The notes beneath the pieces are model-generated. The model saw only the letters and a program-made list of their open reading frames with translations, had not been told where the DNA came from and made no database searches. A program made the translations under genes and the position numbers. Positions 35,667 to 46,914 of a stretch of DNA of 64,000 nt are shown one piece after another; position 1 is the first letter of the stretch; every line of letters begins with the position of its first letter. This DNA comes from Siderastrea siderea (taxonomy: Eukaryota; Cnidaria; Anthozoa; Scleractinia; Rhizangiidae): positions 65,387,399-65,451,398 of the forward strand of contig OZ034968.1 of assembly GCA_964030785.1 (NCBI GenBank), read 5' to 3'.

Positions 35667-37193
35667 GAACACCAGAAACGTTCCTCATTCCTCATTCCCC
35701 ATCCCTCGATCCCTCAGTTCTCCGGCCCCTTTCCCAGTTCCCCATTCCCTGCCCTGACCCTTCCCCGTTCCCGGGTTCCACGACTGTATAAATCAAATTT
35801 TGCCAGCCCGGATAGAAACCGTTGATTGAGAATCTCTTTAATGGGGGTGAATCGTTCGTTATTGGGATGAGGGACACTGAAAAGGGAAGCCTTTGTAAGT
35901 AGGGGAACCTTTTTAGAAAAACATAGTTTATCAGGAGCGCTTATCAGAGAAGGTACAGTTTTTAGAACGAGGGTGCTCTCAGTACTGTATTGGAAAAAAA
36001 TATACTTCCCGTTTGCCTCGATAACAGATCTGAAATTCTGGAATTTTGTCTTCCCACTGAAGTCGGGATAAAAGGTTTTTTCTCAAATTGTTGTCTTTGG
36101 TTTGGGTACTTTGATGAGCAAGGACGATTTTTAAACTGGTAACATTGACGTGATAAAATTAATCAAAAAAAGGTTCGGAACGTCTTTAACTCTGACAGTC
36201 AACGTTGTCACAAAATTGATCTTTGTCAATACACAAAATTGATCTTTGTCAATAGCAGAATTTTCTCCTGTAGTTATTTATATGATTTTTCAAGGACACT
36301 TTAGTAGCCGAGCCTCTCCGGAGTCATTGTCTAAAAAACAAAATAATAAAAAAAAAATGAAAACAGTGAATCATTTGAATGTCGGGTGGTAGCTCGAGAC
36401 TGGTATTTAGAGGGGTACTGCGCAAGCATCAAGAAAGTAACTCACACAGTACAATATATTTAAAACTATTCGAAATGACGTGAAAGAAAACAAACAAGCA
36501 AAACAGTGAATCGTGTGAGTTTCCAAAAAGGCTGATATATAGAGGGGTACTGCATCAGTAATGTAACTATAATATACAGTAGAATATGTTTAAAAATACT
36601 CTAAGAATAAAACCTGAATCAGGTTACCCTATTCAGCCGGGGGGGAGGGGGGAACGGGCAAATTGACCGCGCTGACATTGAATGCTTATAACTTTTTTAA
36701 TATGCGAGCAAAAAAATTAATCTGCGAACCATTTCATTGGGTTGCGGTCATTGTTCAATCATATTTTGGTAGGTAATATTCTTTCTGGATTTGAAATTTT
36801 CGTGCTTTAAATGAAAACGTTTAACTTTATTGTGCTAGTTTGTAGATTTTTAGATCGTTTAAGTGTTCTTGAATTGGATTTAATAACGTTTTTGCCAAGG
36901 TTGGTGGTTTGGGAGATTTTGGGAAGATCAAGATATCCAAGATGATGGATACAAGATGGCCGCCGTTTGGAAATTAGTCATGTGACACCATCATGTCATG
37001 TTATCAGTCCTTTAAAAAAATTGTGGACGCAGTATGTACTCTGATAGCCTGCGTAAGAGTCGTTTCCGGTTCCTTTTAGCCAAGTGGGAGAAGCGTAAAC
37101 GACTGCTACGCAGGCAAACTCTATGAAGTTTCGTTGCTTTCATACTTTTGGAGTTAAGGAGGGCTCCCCTCTCCCACCACCCGCTCAGTTCTT
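35667..37193. other. Intergenic stretch with simple and short tandem repeats
   Basis: 35685-35785 is a pyrimidine-rich tract built on CATTCCC/TTCCC. 36210-36253 holds two copies of a 23-bp unit (ACAAAATTGATCTTTGTCAA). 36364-36600 holds two diverged copies of a 140-bp unit with AGAGGGGTACTGC. A G-rich stretch is at 36638-36652. No gene is seen. Confidence 0.7.
37045..37117. mobile_element. Short MITE of the TAGCCTGCGT family
   Basis: The ends TAGCCTGCGTA and TACGCAGGCAA are inverted around about 50 bp. The same terminal sequence forms the perfect hairpin at 38268-38320. Flanks ACTCTGA and ACTCTATGA suggest an imperfect target duplication. Confidence 0.6.
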
Positions 37194-37251
37194 CTAGGAA
37201 AGCCGACGCTGAATAGGGTTAAGCATACGGTTAAAAAGTGCAACACAATTT

Positions 37252-38633
37252 TCAGTGATTTTCACGACCGACATACATTTTTCTTTCAACATTCCACGTG
37301 GGATTATCTTTGCATGGTCTGGGGTCGAACCGCCATTCAGGATTAAACACATGGGGATCGAACCGTGTAAACGGACAGAAACTTGAAAATTTAGGTATGG
37401 GGTGTACATATTTTATGCTATCATTAGCATTCAGCCCCAAATACCGCATCTTATCAACATACGCACCGTGTACCCCTAAATACGAGTCACAGACATTTTT
37501 GATGTTATCAAACGAACGAGTAAAAGAAGCTGGAGGACTATCGTGCAACCTAGTATCGTGGAAAAAGACTTTTTTAGAAATGGTATCTAACCACAAGCCT
37601 ATCTGTTGGTCAGCATGCGGATGACAAAGCATCGTGCTTTCGTTTTGTGCCAAAAATTTATGGATGATATCTTTAGAGAATATCATGAAAGCTTCATCAA
37701 TCCAAGTTATTCCAGCTTCGCAGTGAAAGTGTCCCCAGATAAGGTTTTTCTTCGGTCGCCTTGGAAGCTCAAATAGAAGCCTCTTTAAGCACAGGAAATA
37801 ATCATCGTCTATTCTGAGAAGATACCGAAAGTCAAATTTAGCCATGGCCCATTTAATATGGTACAGGAAGCGAAATCCGAACTCTCGGCCTCCACGAAGT
37901 GGTTGGAGCTCTATATCCTTGTATCTGTTTCTTTCTTGCCTTGTAAGATTACGCTGAACGTGGTCTTGAATCAATCCATCGGTGATGAAAACACATTTGA
38001 CCTGTTTAATGAGGACAAAAATGACGTTACCCTTTTGCGTTTATGTGCAGTGTTAAGCAGTAATAAGCCAATCAGAATTCGCGGGAAACGTTGCAACATA
38101 TGTCCATATTAGTCGCAGATTGTTTCTGGACAGTTCAGACTTCAGAAAACAAAATAAAAAGCTTACCCAAATGTTTGACTAACAGTAATCACAAATTAAA
38201 AGCTTTCGTTTGCATATCTGATGCTTTTCAACAGTTAAAAACAAGATGTAAACAGCAGTACGGTGCGTAGCCTGCGTGCAGACGTCTCCTATTTAATAGG
38301 AGACGTCTGCACGCAGGCTATACGGTGTGAGGAAGCCAACGTTTTGCGGCTACGCTTTTGGCCGCATGAAAACATAGACTTTTGACAGCGCATTAGGGCA
38401 GTGTAAGGGGTTTGAGTTCTCTCTAGTGGATGTTTTGCGCCTACTAGCTTACCTGGCCCCCAGTACAGTGTTTCCACCATGTGTCCCTTATTGCCTGCCG
38501 TCTGTCAGATCTTTGTGGTGCAGTGCTAACAATAATTAACAGCAGAACTTTTTTCTTTTTATTTCCCATGTCTTTGAAACCAATAAGTGGAAGGAAAGTT
38601 TCGTTAGCTATATTTTCCTGTTCAGAATGGATG

Positions 38634-38664
<31 letters not shown>

Positions 38665-38896
38665 TTGTTGCTGCCGTTGTTATTGTTGTTGGGACTGGTG
38701 CTACTGCTTCTATTAATGTTGTTGCTATGAAACTGTTTTGGCTTGCATTTAAGAGGCTTGTTTCTTGCAGTGCGCTTCTCCAAGGTAGAAAATGGATGTA
38801 AGCCACCAATACTGTTATGCAAGGAAACGCGAAAATAAACATCCAATAAGTCAGAATCTTTGGTGACCATCTGCTCTTCATGGCAAGTCTATACAA
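37252..38896 (-). CDS. GT31 beta-1,3-galactosyltransferase-like type II membrane enzyme, two exons
   Basis: Exon 1 is 38453-38896 (148 codons) ending CAG|GTAAGC; exon 2 is 37252-38001 after ATTAAACAG. The junction is phase 0 (HCTGGQ|VKCVFITDG) and the protein is 397 residues, normal for the family. Residues about 13-36 form a membrane anchor (ILTYWMFIFAFPCITVLVAY), followed by a Thr-rich stalk with about ten consecutive Thr. The catalytic domain shows family blocks LLLIIVSTAPQRSDRRQAIR, VKCVFITDG and the metal-binding D-D-D of LLRIDDDYF (about residues 213-215), then WIDEAFMIFSKDI and HADQQIGLWL. GT31 enzymes add galactose or GlcNAc in beta-1,3 linkage to glycans in the Golgi; acceptor and donor are not predictable here. 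All exon frames are open, so it is probably functional. The upstream Met at 38896 is chosen; Met-6 is an alternative. Confidence 0.85.
38268..38320. mobile_element. 53-bp perfect-hairpin MITE in the GT31 intron
   Basis: Two perfectly complementary 26-base arms starting TAGCCTGCGTGCAGACGTCT are separated by a single T. Flanks TACGGTGCG (38259-38267) and TACGGTGTG (38321-38329) match at 8 of 9 positions, a likely target duplication. It sits in the intron of the GT31 gene. Confidence 0.75.
38633..38680 (+). repeat. (GTT)n trinucleotide tract encoding the poly-Thr stalk
   Basis: A GTT/TTG-rich microsatellite on the plus strand encodes the Thr run in the GT31 stalk on the minus strand. Its length can vary in threes without breaking the frame. 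Confidence 0.8.
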
Positions 38897-39316
38897 AGCC
38901 TATAAACTGAAAAATGAACGCTTTCTACAGATGCTGTTCCGATCAGCTTTATGGAGAAGATTTTATTCACTTTCCCGCAGGCCTCTCACAGCATGATCCT
39001 AGCTAGCAAGAAAGAAAAACAAATTCTTAATCACTTGAAGCAATCATTCTTCTCCTATTCGGCCCAGATGTGTTTAGTGTATTATACATATTGCTTTATA
39101 TACCAGTCCAGTATTCGCAAAAGATCGTTAACTTGAAACGTTATTATAGTCAAATTTGGTGTGACTTCAAAGAAGTGAAGTTATAATGGAGGAAAGGGAA
39201 CAACCTTAAATCTCACCACTCAGGAAACAACTTCTCACCGGAACAACGAGGACTGAAAACCACCAATCAGAGCCGACCATCATGATACAAATGGTGGCGC
39301 GTAACCACTCGACCTC

Positions 39317-39362
39317 ATCGCCTGATGAAGACTAGCAGTTAGAGCAGTCGAAACGTCGCGAT
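39317..39362 (+). ncRNA. Hammerhead ribozyme, type I minimal form (Penelope-like element end)
   Basis: All core parts are present in order: stem I 5' strand ATCGC (39317-39321), CTGATGA (39322-39328), stem II GACT/AGTC (39330-39333 with 39346-39349) closing a 12-nt loop, GAAA (39350-39353), a two-pair loopless stem III (AC with GT), the cleavage site GTC ending at 39357, and stem I 3' strand GCGAT (39358-39362). Such short-stem-III hammerheads are known from the ends of Penelope-like retroelements and usually act as dimers. One extra A before stem II is a small departure. An (ATT)n tract follows. Confidence 0.72.
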
Positions 39363-39384
39363 CTACAACTCACGTGAGACAAAC

Positions 39385-39385
39385 G

Positions 39386-39427
<42 letters not shown>
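39385..39427 (+). repeat. (ATT)n microsatellite
   Basis: About 14 uninterrupted ATT units directly follow the hammerhead region after ACAAACG. This resembles the simple-repeat tails where Penelope-like elements end. Confidence 0.9.
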
Positions 39428-39429
39428 TG

Positions 39430-40776
39430 GTTTTTACGTAATCTGAGCTTTTTAAAAGATTTTCTCCGAAAATAATTAAGAAAATAATTAGATACGTAAA
39501 TACTTACATAAGGTACGTGGACCTAAATCGTGTAGTGGTATACTATAAAAATGTGTCGTTGTGAAAACTAGATTTCATAGATTCGTATCTATTTTATTTC
39601 TTTCTATAACAAATTGATTTTGAACTCATAACTCAAAGTGGTTCAGTTTGAATAGATGGCTACCTACCCTTCTTTTACACGTACAACTCTCGCCAAATTC
39701 AAGATGAATAGGGTTCTGCTGGGTTACTGAAAGCTTTTGATCAAAATGAAAATAATTTGCCCCCAAAAGTAATGTCAAAATGCTCTAATGTCTCTTATTG
39801 TGGCGTCCATCTTAATCCACTTATTTTTCCCAATCATTAAAAGTTCGCGAAAATTGAATCGATGGGAAATGTCTACCCATGAAAAACGTAAAGGTATTGC
39901 TTGCATGCTAGATACAAATTAATGCTATAGGGTCGTTGTTATTTCACAGGTTATTTCACATGCATTATAATCAAGACTTAAGTCGCGCAATTTAATTGGC
40001 TAAAAAATCCTTGCTTAATTTAGGGCGTACAAAACTGTGTTTAATTATTTTACAGAGTTAAAAGAAAGTGTTTTCGACTATCAAGAAATTTTTGGTACTA
40101 AGCAGACTAAGTGTAACAATGAAGACAAACGATTTTGTAAATAAAAAGAAAAGAAAACACTAAGTGAAGAAATTTTAAACTTTTAAAAATTCAACTTTCG
40201 CTAAAGAAGCCAAAACTTTGCAGGATTGTGTTGTCATAAAATATTAGCTTTGCACATTGAGACCTAGTGTTTCTACGTTTATCTCGTGTTCGCATGATCA
40301 ATATTATAGCACCCTTTGCATTGTCGGTAATGCTTCCTACCCAAATTTTGCCGGAAGAGTGCTTCCTGAGAACCTCAAGTGCGCTTAAGATACGCTGAGA
40401 AATTTTTCTAAGTGGCAAAATAACTGAAGTTACTTTCTTTGGAGGATCGACGTATTTACTGTGGTAGTAGAGCTAAGTTAACTCCATAAAAAGTAAGAAT
40501 AATTCCATTTAAGGTAATTAAAAAAGAAATAATAACTTTGAATTCGGAGGCTAAATTAACCCACAAAATAGATTATTTTATATCTAAAATTTAACTCTAG
40601 TTTTGGAGTTTAAATATATAGCTCTTTGGAAACTGCTACGCACTTAACTAGCAACGTTCATTCTAATCAGTTCTGCTTTCTTTATTTTATGACCAAGAGC
40701 CAGCATTCCAGTTGACAAATAACAAGCTATTACTATTCCGTCCAACCTCCAACCCCGGCGGCATTCGACCGTACGA
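39430..40776. other. AT-rich intergenic stretch, no gene seen
   Basis: Only short open frames without motifs. I see no RNA gene or TIR element. Confidence 0.6.
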
Positions 40777-41345
40777 CTGCTGGAACAGATCACCCATAAT
40801 GACTGCTTATAACCAATTTTAAAAGCCACAAATCCGGAGCAGTCGTATGTAATTTAAGACATGTTCGTGTTTCAAGCCTTCCAATTGTTTTTAAATGTTT
40901 CCATTTTTCCTGGGTAAATTAGAATAATTACATCACTGAAATACCTAAAACACTTTAAAAATACTGTGTGTGTAATCAAGCGAGATTGGTCATAGTTCAA
41001 ACACAAAGAACAAATTTATATTTAAAATAAAGCTTATAATGATATGTATACTGTCAGCTTCGAAATTCAAAATTAATACCATTGAATTACACGATTGTAA
41101 ATTGATTCATCAAGAGAAATACAAAATTGCTTGAGTTATCGGGAGCTAAATTGCTGTAAATTTGGTATGGCCAATGGAAAACTGCTATTGGTTCGAGTTA
41201 GCCTGTATTTGAGTTATCGATATTTTTCTGTACATTTCCAGGTGTATTTAAATGAAGCAAAGAAGTATATATTTCAAACGAGAAAAAAATCGGTTAAACG
41301 GTTGACGCAATCTTCTTAATTTTCCATACTTGGAACAGTTATTTG

Positions 41346-41560
41346 AACCCTTTCACTCCCAGAATCAGTAGTGGAGACAGTAAGGTGATTCTACCTTTTG
41401 AGACTGTGGATGAAATCCTGTGGTGTGACCATTCAAATGAAACCTCTTCAGTTGTACTTTCACCTGGTACTATTTATATTTATTATAAGTATTTTACTGA
41501 AATGACATTTGGGATTCGTCTTGTATTTTGATTGTAGGCACTCTTGGGAGTGAAAGGGTT
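41346..41560. mobile_element. MITE with AACCCTTTCACTCCCA ends (copy A)
   Basis: The ends AACCCTTTCACTCCCA and TGGGAGTGAAAGGGTT are inverted with one offset base. The copy in unit B (45116-45294) is 36 bp shorter because of an internal deletion. Confidence 0.75.
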
Positions 41561-43073
41561 AAAAAGGCTCAGTTATTCAATAGTCACCAACCAATGGATG
41601 TTTTTCATGATCGCCTTAGTACTGCGACCCTGACGAGGGTTTTATCAGTCTGTTTCGCTACTTTGGGCGACATTCATGGCTCTGATAGGGCATGTCTAGC
41701 CACTGAAATTTGTCGATAACGGCATCATACTCATAGTGAAAACAGAATAATAACCGTGCACGCTAAAAAGACTAACCCGAACTGGCGCTGAAACATTGCA
41801 ATGATTATTGTCAAATGGCAAAAATATACTATATCCTCTTTCCTGCAAGTTTTCGTTTTTTGTGAGAACCGGAATTCAGGTGCCAGATGATATAACTTCT
41901 TCAAGAACCATGAATAAATATTAATTCCTTTACTTTGCCTTATATTTTACGCCACTGTCAAAAGTCGAACTTAAAATAAAGGGCTACGAAATCTTACCTT
42001 ACTTCACACTACGAAATGAAATCGGGGTTGGGGGGAGACAAAATTGGCAGACTGACTAGTTACAATTACATGTACTGTATTCTAGCTTATAGCTCGGTGA
42101 CAGCAACTATGTAATGCGCAATTTATTTGAGCACATTTTCGCTATTCATCACAAAAGAAATACGTATATATAAATATTATTATATTAGCTTTGGACGGAA
42201 ACTCCACTCGCGTTGGACGCCCCTTTCTGGAGTTCTCTCTCCTTCAAAAACATTTTTCTGTAGATTGTTGTTTTCTAAATGCTTGACAACAAGAAAAATA
42301 TTTTAGCTAAGTGGCCTTGACACTGAACTTGTACAATATTGTCGCAATTCTCGATACTTGCTGAATGCAAGTTCGTCGATTCTGTGCGGAACGAAAGCAA
42401 AGATCTCAAGCTTTCAGGATCAAGCTGCATTCATTAAAAAACGTAAAATGGAAAATATCCCTTAAAAATCCAAAGATGGATCAAAGGAAGCAGAACCTGC
42501 AAAGGTCTGCCTCTAATGCAAAAGGAAATTAAGCAATTACTACTCAAAAATTTTCATTTGAAAAATTTGGCTGCACCATGATGGTCAGAAAATGGCACAT
42601 TTGGCTTGAAATTGGCTTTTTTAGTGGAAATGTTGTAGAAAAAGGGTTGGAAGTATTAATAGCATCATATCGTGAGTTCCGCGTGCAAGGGCTTAACATA
42701 ATTATTCCCAATACCTTTTAACTAACGGAAAACTACTCGCAGTGCTTGTTAATTTGTTCAGAAGAAATTTGCCACTCTTGTCATATGCCCAACAACAGCG
42801 CCATAACAGAGAGCAATATATGAGATGACAATAAATATATAGAGGACATCCTCACTAGTGAGGATAAGGAAAATACGCCACTCGAGTCCTGGATGTAGTT
42901 TCGTATGAACATTACGAATATACGCCACTCTAGTCCCGGGTGTAGTTTCGTATATGGACGTTACGAGTGGTCTATATTCCACTAAGTCACTCTTGTCTAT
43001 ATAATAAATGAATATACATACACGACTTTGCGGAGTATTTGAACTCACAAAATGACCGCTCGCAACACATGAG

Positions 43074-43148
43074 GCCTTGGTAGCTCAGTTGGTTTAAAGC
43101 ATCTCACTAGCAGCGTGAAGGCCACAAGTTCAAATCCCGTCCAAAACA
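43074..43148 (+). tRNA. tRNA-Ala(AGC)-like pseudogene, copy A
   Basis: A 75-nt cloverleaf fit with standard loop sizes: acceptor GCCTTGG/CCAAAAC (5 of 7 pairs), A box TAGCTCAGTTGG, anticodon loop CTAGCAG giving AGC with T33, variable AGGCC, T loop TTCAAAT. The D, anticodon and T stems each carry mismatches, several of the C-to-T or G-to-A kind, so it is a decayed gene or SINE head. Confidence 0.6.
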
Positions 43149-45115
43149 TAGAACTTTTTTTAGGCTTAATCGCAATTTCTATAATTGCGTGCATCAGTGC
43201 GAGGGTCATTTTCTTAATTTGAGAGAGCAACATCTTAAAAGCATGAGGTTCAAAGTCCTATATACTTTACTGCGAAATTGACACTATTTTTTTTTAGTAT
43301 ACCAAACCGATGGACAACGAGTCTCTCGCGCTCTGATTGGCTACTCAAACTCGGGATAGTATCTGCTAGTCTCCTCCCGGCATTTTTCTGGATTTCGCGC
43401 GTTCAATACCTGAGTATTAATGTTTGTTCTTTTGCATTTGGGGCAAATAAAAAAAATTGATAAATCAGAAGAGCACGAATCCACATGAATTAATTACGGT
43501 CACGTAAAACAAAACAAAAAAAAATCAAGGGAAAAAAACACATTTTGGAATTTTTTTTCCGCAGCCAAAATACAGATTATTAGGCTACTGAACTCCAGCT
43601 AATGTTTTCACCCGTTTAAATTCGTCTTATGTCTCCTTGAGGTACTGATCACACTATTTTTTAACGAAACACTCACCTGAATAGAAAATGGACGTGAAGA
43701 AAAGTCACCTTCCCTCGGAGTTGCGATCGTTCTAAAAACACCATAAAAATTAACTCGATTTTCTGATTTTGACTTGTTTTTCAGAAGTTAGAACGGCACT
43801 GATCTAAAGCAGCAAATAAATACCGTGCATTCTTCATTAACAGCAACTAACAGAATTACGAAATAAAAACTCACCTGACACGAAAGATGTCCAGTATTCC
43901 TTTACCAAATGAATATTCCCTTAAATAAACAGAAGGACTGACTTAAGCGAAAGTTTTGTACGTCAACTAACTCTCTTAGAGTTAACCTCAAGAAAGAAAA
44001 GGCAACATTAACTTGAAGAATCTCAATTTCAACGTCATCTTTCGTAATGGACCCACCCCTTAGCAGATTAATCATTTAGAATCTTTCAAGACTCCTTCAA
44101 GCAGGCAATATAAATACATGTATGAGCAGCTTTCCATTCGGATAATGGCATGGAACCTGTGAGTAAATTTGGCGGCGTAGAGCCTTTCCAGTTTGAAGAT
44201 TCAGACTACAAAAAGCTAAGAGCGGGGCCTGTGAACAAGCTTCTTAGCCGTGAGGAAAAGGGTGCAAGAAAAATCGGCAAGCAGAGCAAGCGGACGAGGC
44301 GCACTATGTGCCCTATTGCTCACTAAAAAAACCCGAGTGTTCACAGAGAAACACGAGCATGATTCTGTGGACGAATTACCTTGGAGCTCAGAAAAATAGT
44401 GTGCAAACTGGTACTAATACCAGCAAAATAACGTCATCATGAAAATGGCTATTCAGCGCCCTAATACAAGGTCTCTACCTTGTCTATGCATGAAGATGCC
44501 AGAAAGTGTCTCGAAAAACTTGCTGACAATTCCTTCCTGTTCTGTTCTGCTGGAACAGATCACCCATAATGACTGCTTATAACCAATTTTAAAAGCCACA
44601 AATCCGGAGCAGTCGTATGTAATTTAAGACATGTTCGTGTTTCAAGCCTTCCAATTGTTTTTAAATATTTCCATTTTTCCTGGGTAAATTAGAATAATTA
44701 CATCACTGAAATACATAAAACACTTTAAAAATACTGTGTGTGTAATCAAGCGAGATTGGTCATAGTTCAAACACAAAGAACAAATTTTTATTTAAAATAA
44801 AGCTTATAATGATATATATACTGTCAGCTTCGAAATTCAAAATTAATACCATTGAATTACACGATTGTAAATTGATTCATCAAGAGAAATACAAAATTGC
44901 TTGAGTTATCGGGAGCTAAATTGCTGTAAATTTGGTATGGCCAATGGAAAACTGCTATTGGTTCGAGTTAGCCTGTATTTGAGTTATCGATATTTTTCTG
45001 TATATTTCCAGGTGTATTTAAATGAAGCAAAGAAGTATATATTTCAAACGAGAAAAAAATCGGTTAAACGATTGACGCAATCTTCTTAATTTTCCATACT
45101 TGGAACAGTTATTTG

Positions 45116-45294
45116 AACCCTTTCACTCCCAGAATCAGTAGTGGAGACAGTAAGGTGATTCTATCTTTTGAGACTGTGGATGAAATCCTGTGGTGTGACC
45201 ATTCAAATGAAACCTCTTCAGTTGTACTTTCACCTGGTACTATTTAGATTCGTCTTGTGTTTTGATTGTAGGCTCTCTTGGGAGTGAAAGGGTT
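45116..45294. mobile_element. MITE with AACCCTTTCACTCCCA ends (copy B, deleted form)
   Basis: Same element as in copy A; the internal segment after CTATTTA is missing, so the deletion postdates the duplication or copy A regained an older allele. Confidence 0.72.
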
Positions 45295-46839
45295 GAAAAG
45301 GCTCAGTTATTCAATAGTCACCAACCAACGGATGTTTTTCATGATCGCCTTAGTGCTGCGACCCTGACGAGGGTTTTTTCAGTCTGTTTTGCTACTTTGG
45401 GCGACATCGTGGCTCTGATAGGGCATGTCTAGCCACTGAAATTTGTCGATAACGGCATCATACTCATAGTGAAAACGGAATAATAACCGTGCACGCTAAA
45501 AAGACTAACCCGAACTGGCGCTGAAACATCGCAATGATTATTGTCAAATGGCAAAAAAATACTATATCCTCTTTCCTGCAAGTTTTCGTTTTTTGTGAGA
45601 ACCAGAATTCAGGTGCCAGATGATATAGCTTCGTCAAGAACCATGAATAAATATTAATTCCTTTACTTTGCCTTATATTTTACGCCACTGTCATAAGTCG
45701 AACTTAAAATAAACGGCTACGAAATCTTACCTTACTTCACACTACGAAATGAAATCGGGGTTGGGGGGGAGACGAAATTGGCAGACTGACTAGTTACAAT
45801 TACATGTACTGTATTATAGCTTTTAGCTCGGTGACAGCAACTATGTAATGCGCAATTTATTTGAGCACATTTTCGCTACTCATCACAAAAGAAATACGTA
45901 TATATAAATATTATTATATTAGCTTTGAACAGAAACTCCACTCGCGTTGGATGCCCCTTTTTGGAGTTCTCTCTCATTCAAAAACATTTTTCTGTAGATT
46001 GTTGTTTTCTAAATGCTTAACAACAAGAAAAATATTTTAGCTAAGTGGCCTTGACACTGAAAATATTACAAAACTACAGATATGTTTGTACAATATTGTC
46101 GCAATTCTCGATACTTGCTCAATGCAAGTTCGTCGATTCTGTTCGGAACGAAAGCAAAGATCTCAAACTTTCAGTATCAAGCCGCATTCATTAAAAAACG
46201 TAAAATGGAAAATATCCCTTATAAATCCAAATGATGGATCAAAGGAAGCAGAAAATAAAACGTACAAAGGTCTGCCTCTAATGCAAAAGGAAATTAAGCA
46301 ATTACTACTCAAAACTTTACATTGAAAAATTTGGCTGCACCATGATGGTCAGAAAATGGCATATTTGGCTTCAAATTGGCTTTTTTAGTGGAAATGTTGC
46401 CGAAAAAGGGTTGGAAGTATTAGTAGCAGCATCATATCGTGAGTTCCGCCTGCAAGGGCTTAACATAATTATTCCCAATACCTTTAACTAACGGAAAACT
46501 ACTCGCAGTGCTTGTTAATTTGTTCAGAAGAAATTTGCCGCTCTTGCCACATGCCCAACAACAGCGCCATAACAGAGAGCAATCTATGAGATGACAATAA
46601 ATATATAGAGGACATCCTCACTAGTGAGGATAAGGAAAATACACCACTCGAGTCCTGGATGTAGTTTCGTATGAACATTACGAATATACGCCACTCGAGT
46701 CCCGGGTGTAGTTTCGTATATGGACGTTACGAGTGGTCTATATTCCACTAAGCCACTCGTGTCTATATAATAAATGAATATACATACATGACTTTGCGGA
46801 GTATTTGAACTCACAAAATGACCGCTCGCAACACATGAG

Positions 46840-46914
46840 GCCTTGGTAGCTCAGTTGGTTTAAAGCATCTCACTAGCAGCGTGAAGGCCACAAGTTCAAA
46901 TCCCGTCCAAAACA
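46840..46914 (+). tRNA. tRNA-Ala(AGC)-like pseudogene, copy B
   Basis: Identical in sequence to the copy-A tRNA-like segment, with the same stem mismatches, so it decayed before the segmental duplication. Confidence 0.6.

Larger units (their letters stand above)
40777..44538. repeat. Tandem segmental duplication, copy A (3.77 kb)
   Basis: The segment from CTGCTGGAACAGATCACCC to TTGCTGACAATTCCTTCCT is repeated at 44547-48329 in the same orientation with an offset of 3770 bp at the start. Similarity is very high by eye, with scattered substitutions and small indels. It contains a MITE (41346-41560), a two-copy repeat of the GTGTAGTTTCGTAT type (42880-42960) and a tRNA-like pseudogene. No protein gene is supported; the 60-odd-codon frames duplicated in both copies lack motifs. 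Confidence 0.93.

Noticed and set aside
35692..35877. Gly/Glu/Arg-rich minus-strand frame
   Set aside because: Encoded by a pyrimidine-rich simple repeat; no gene context.
38481..38801. 106-codon plus-strand frame with poly-Val
   Set aside because: Antisense of the GT31 first exon; the Val run is the complement of the Thr-coding microsatellite.
42758..43233. Duplicated frames in the segmental duplication (also at 46584-46999)
   Set aside because: They run through tandem noncoding repeats and antisense to the tRNA-like pseudogene; conserved only because the DNA was duplicated.
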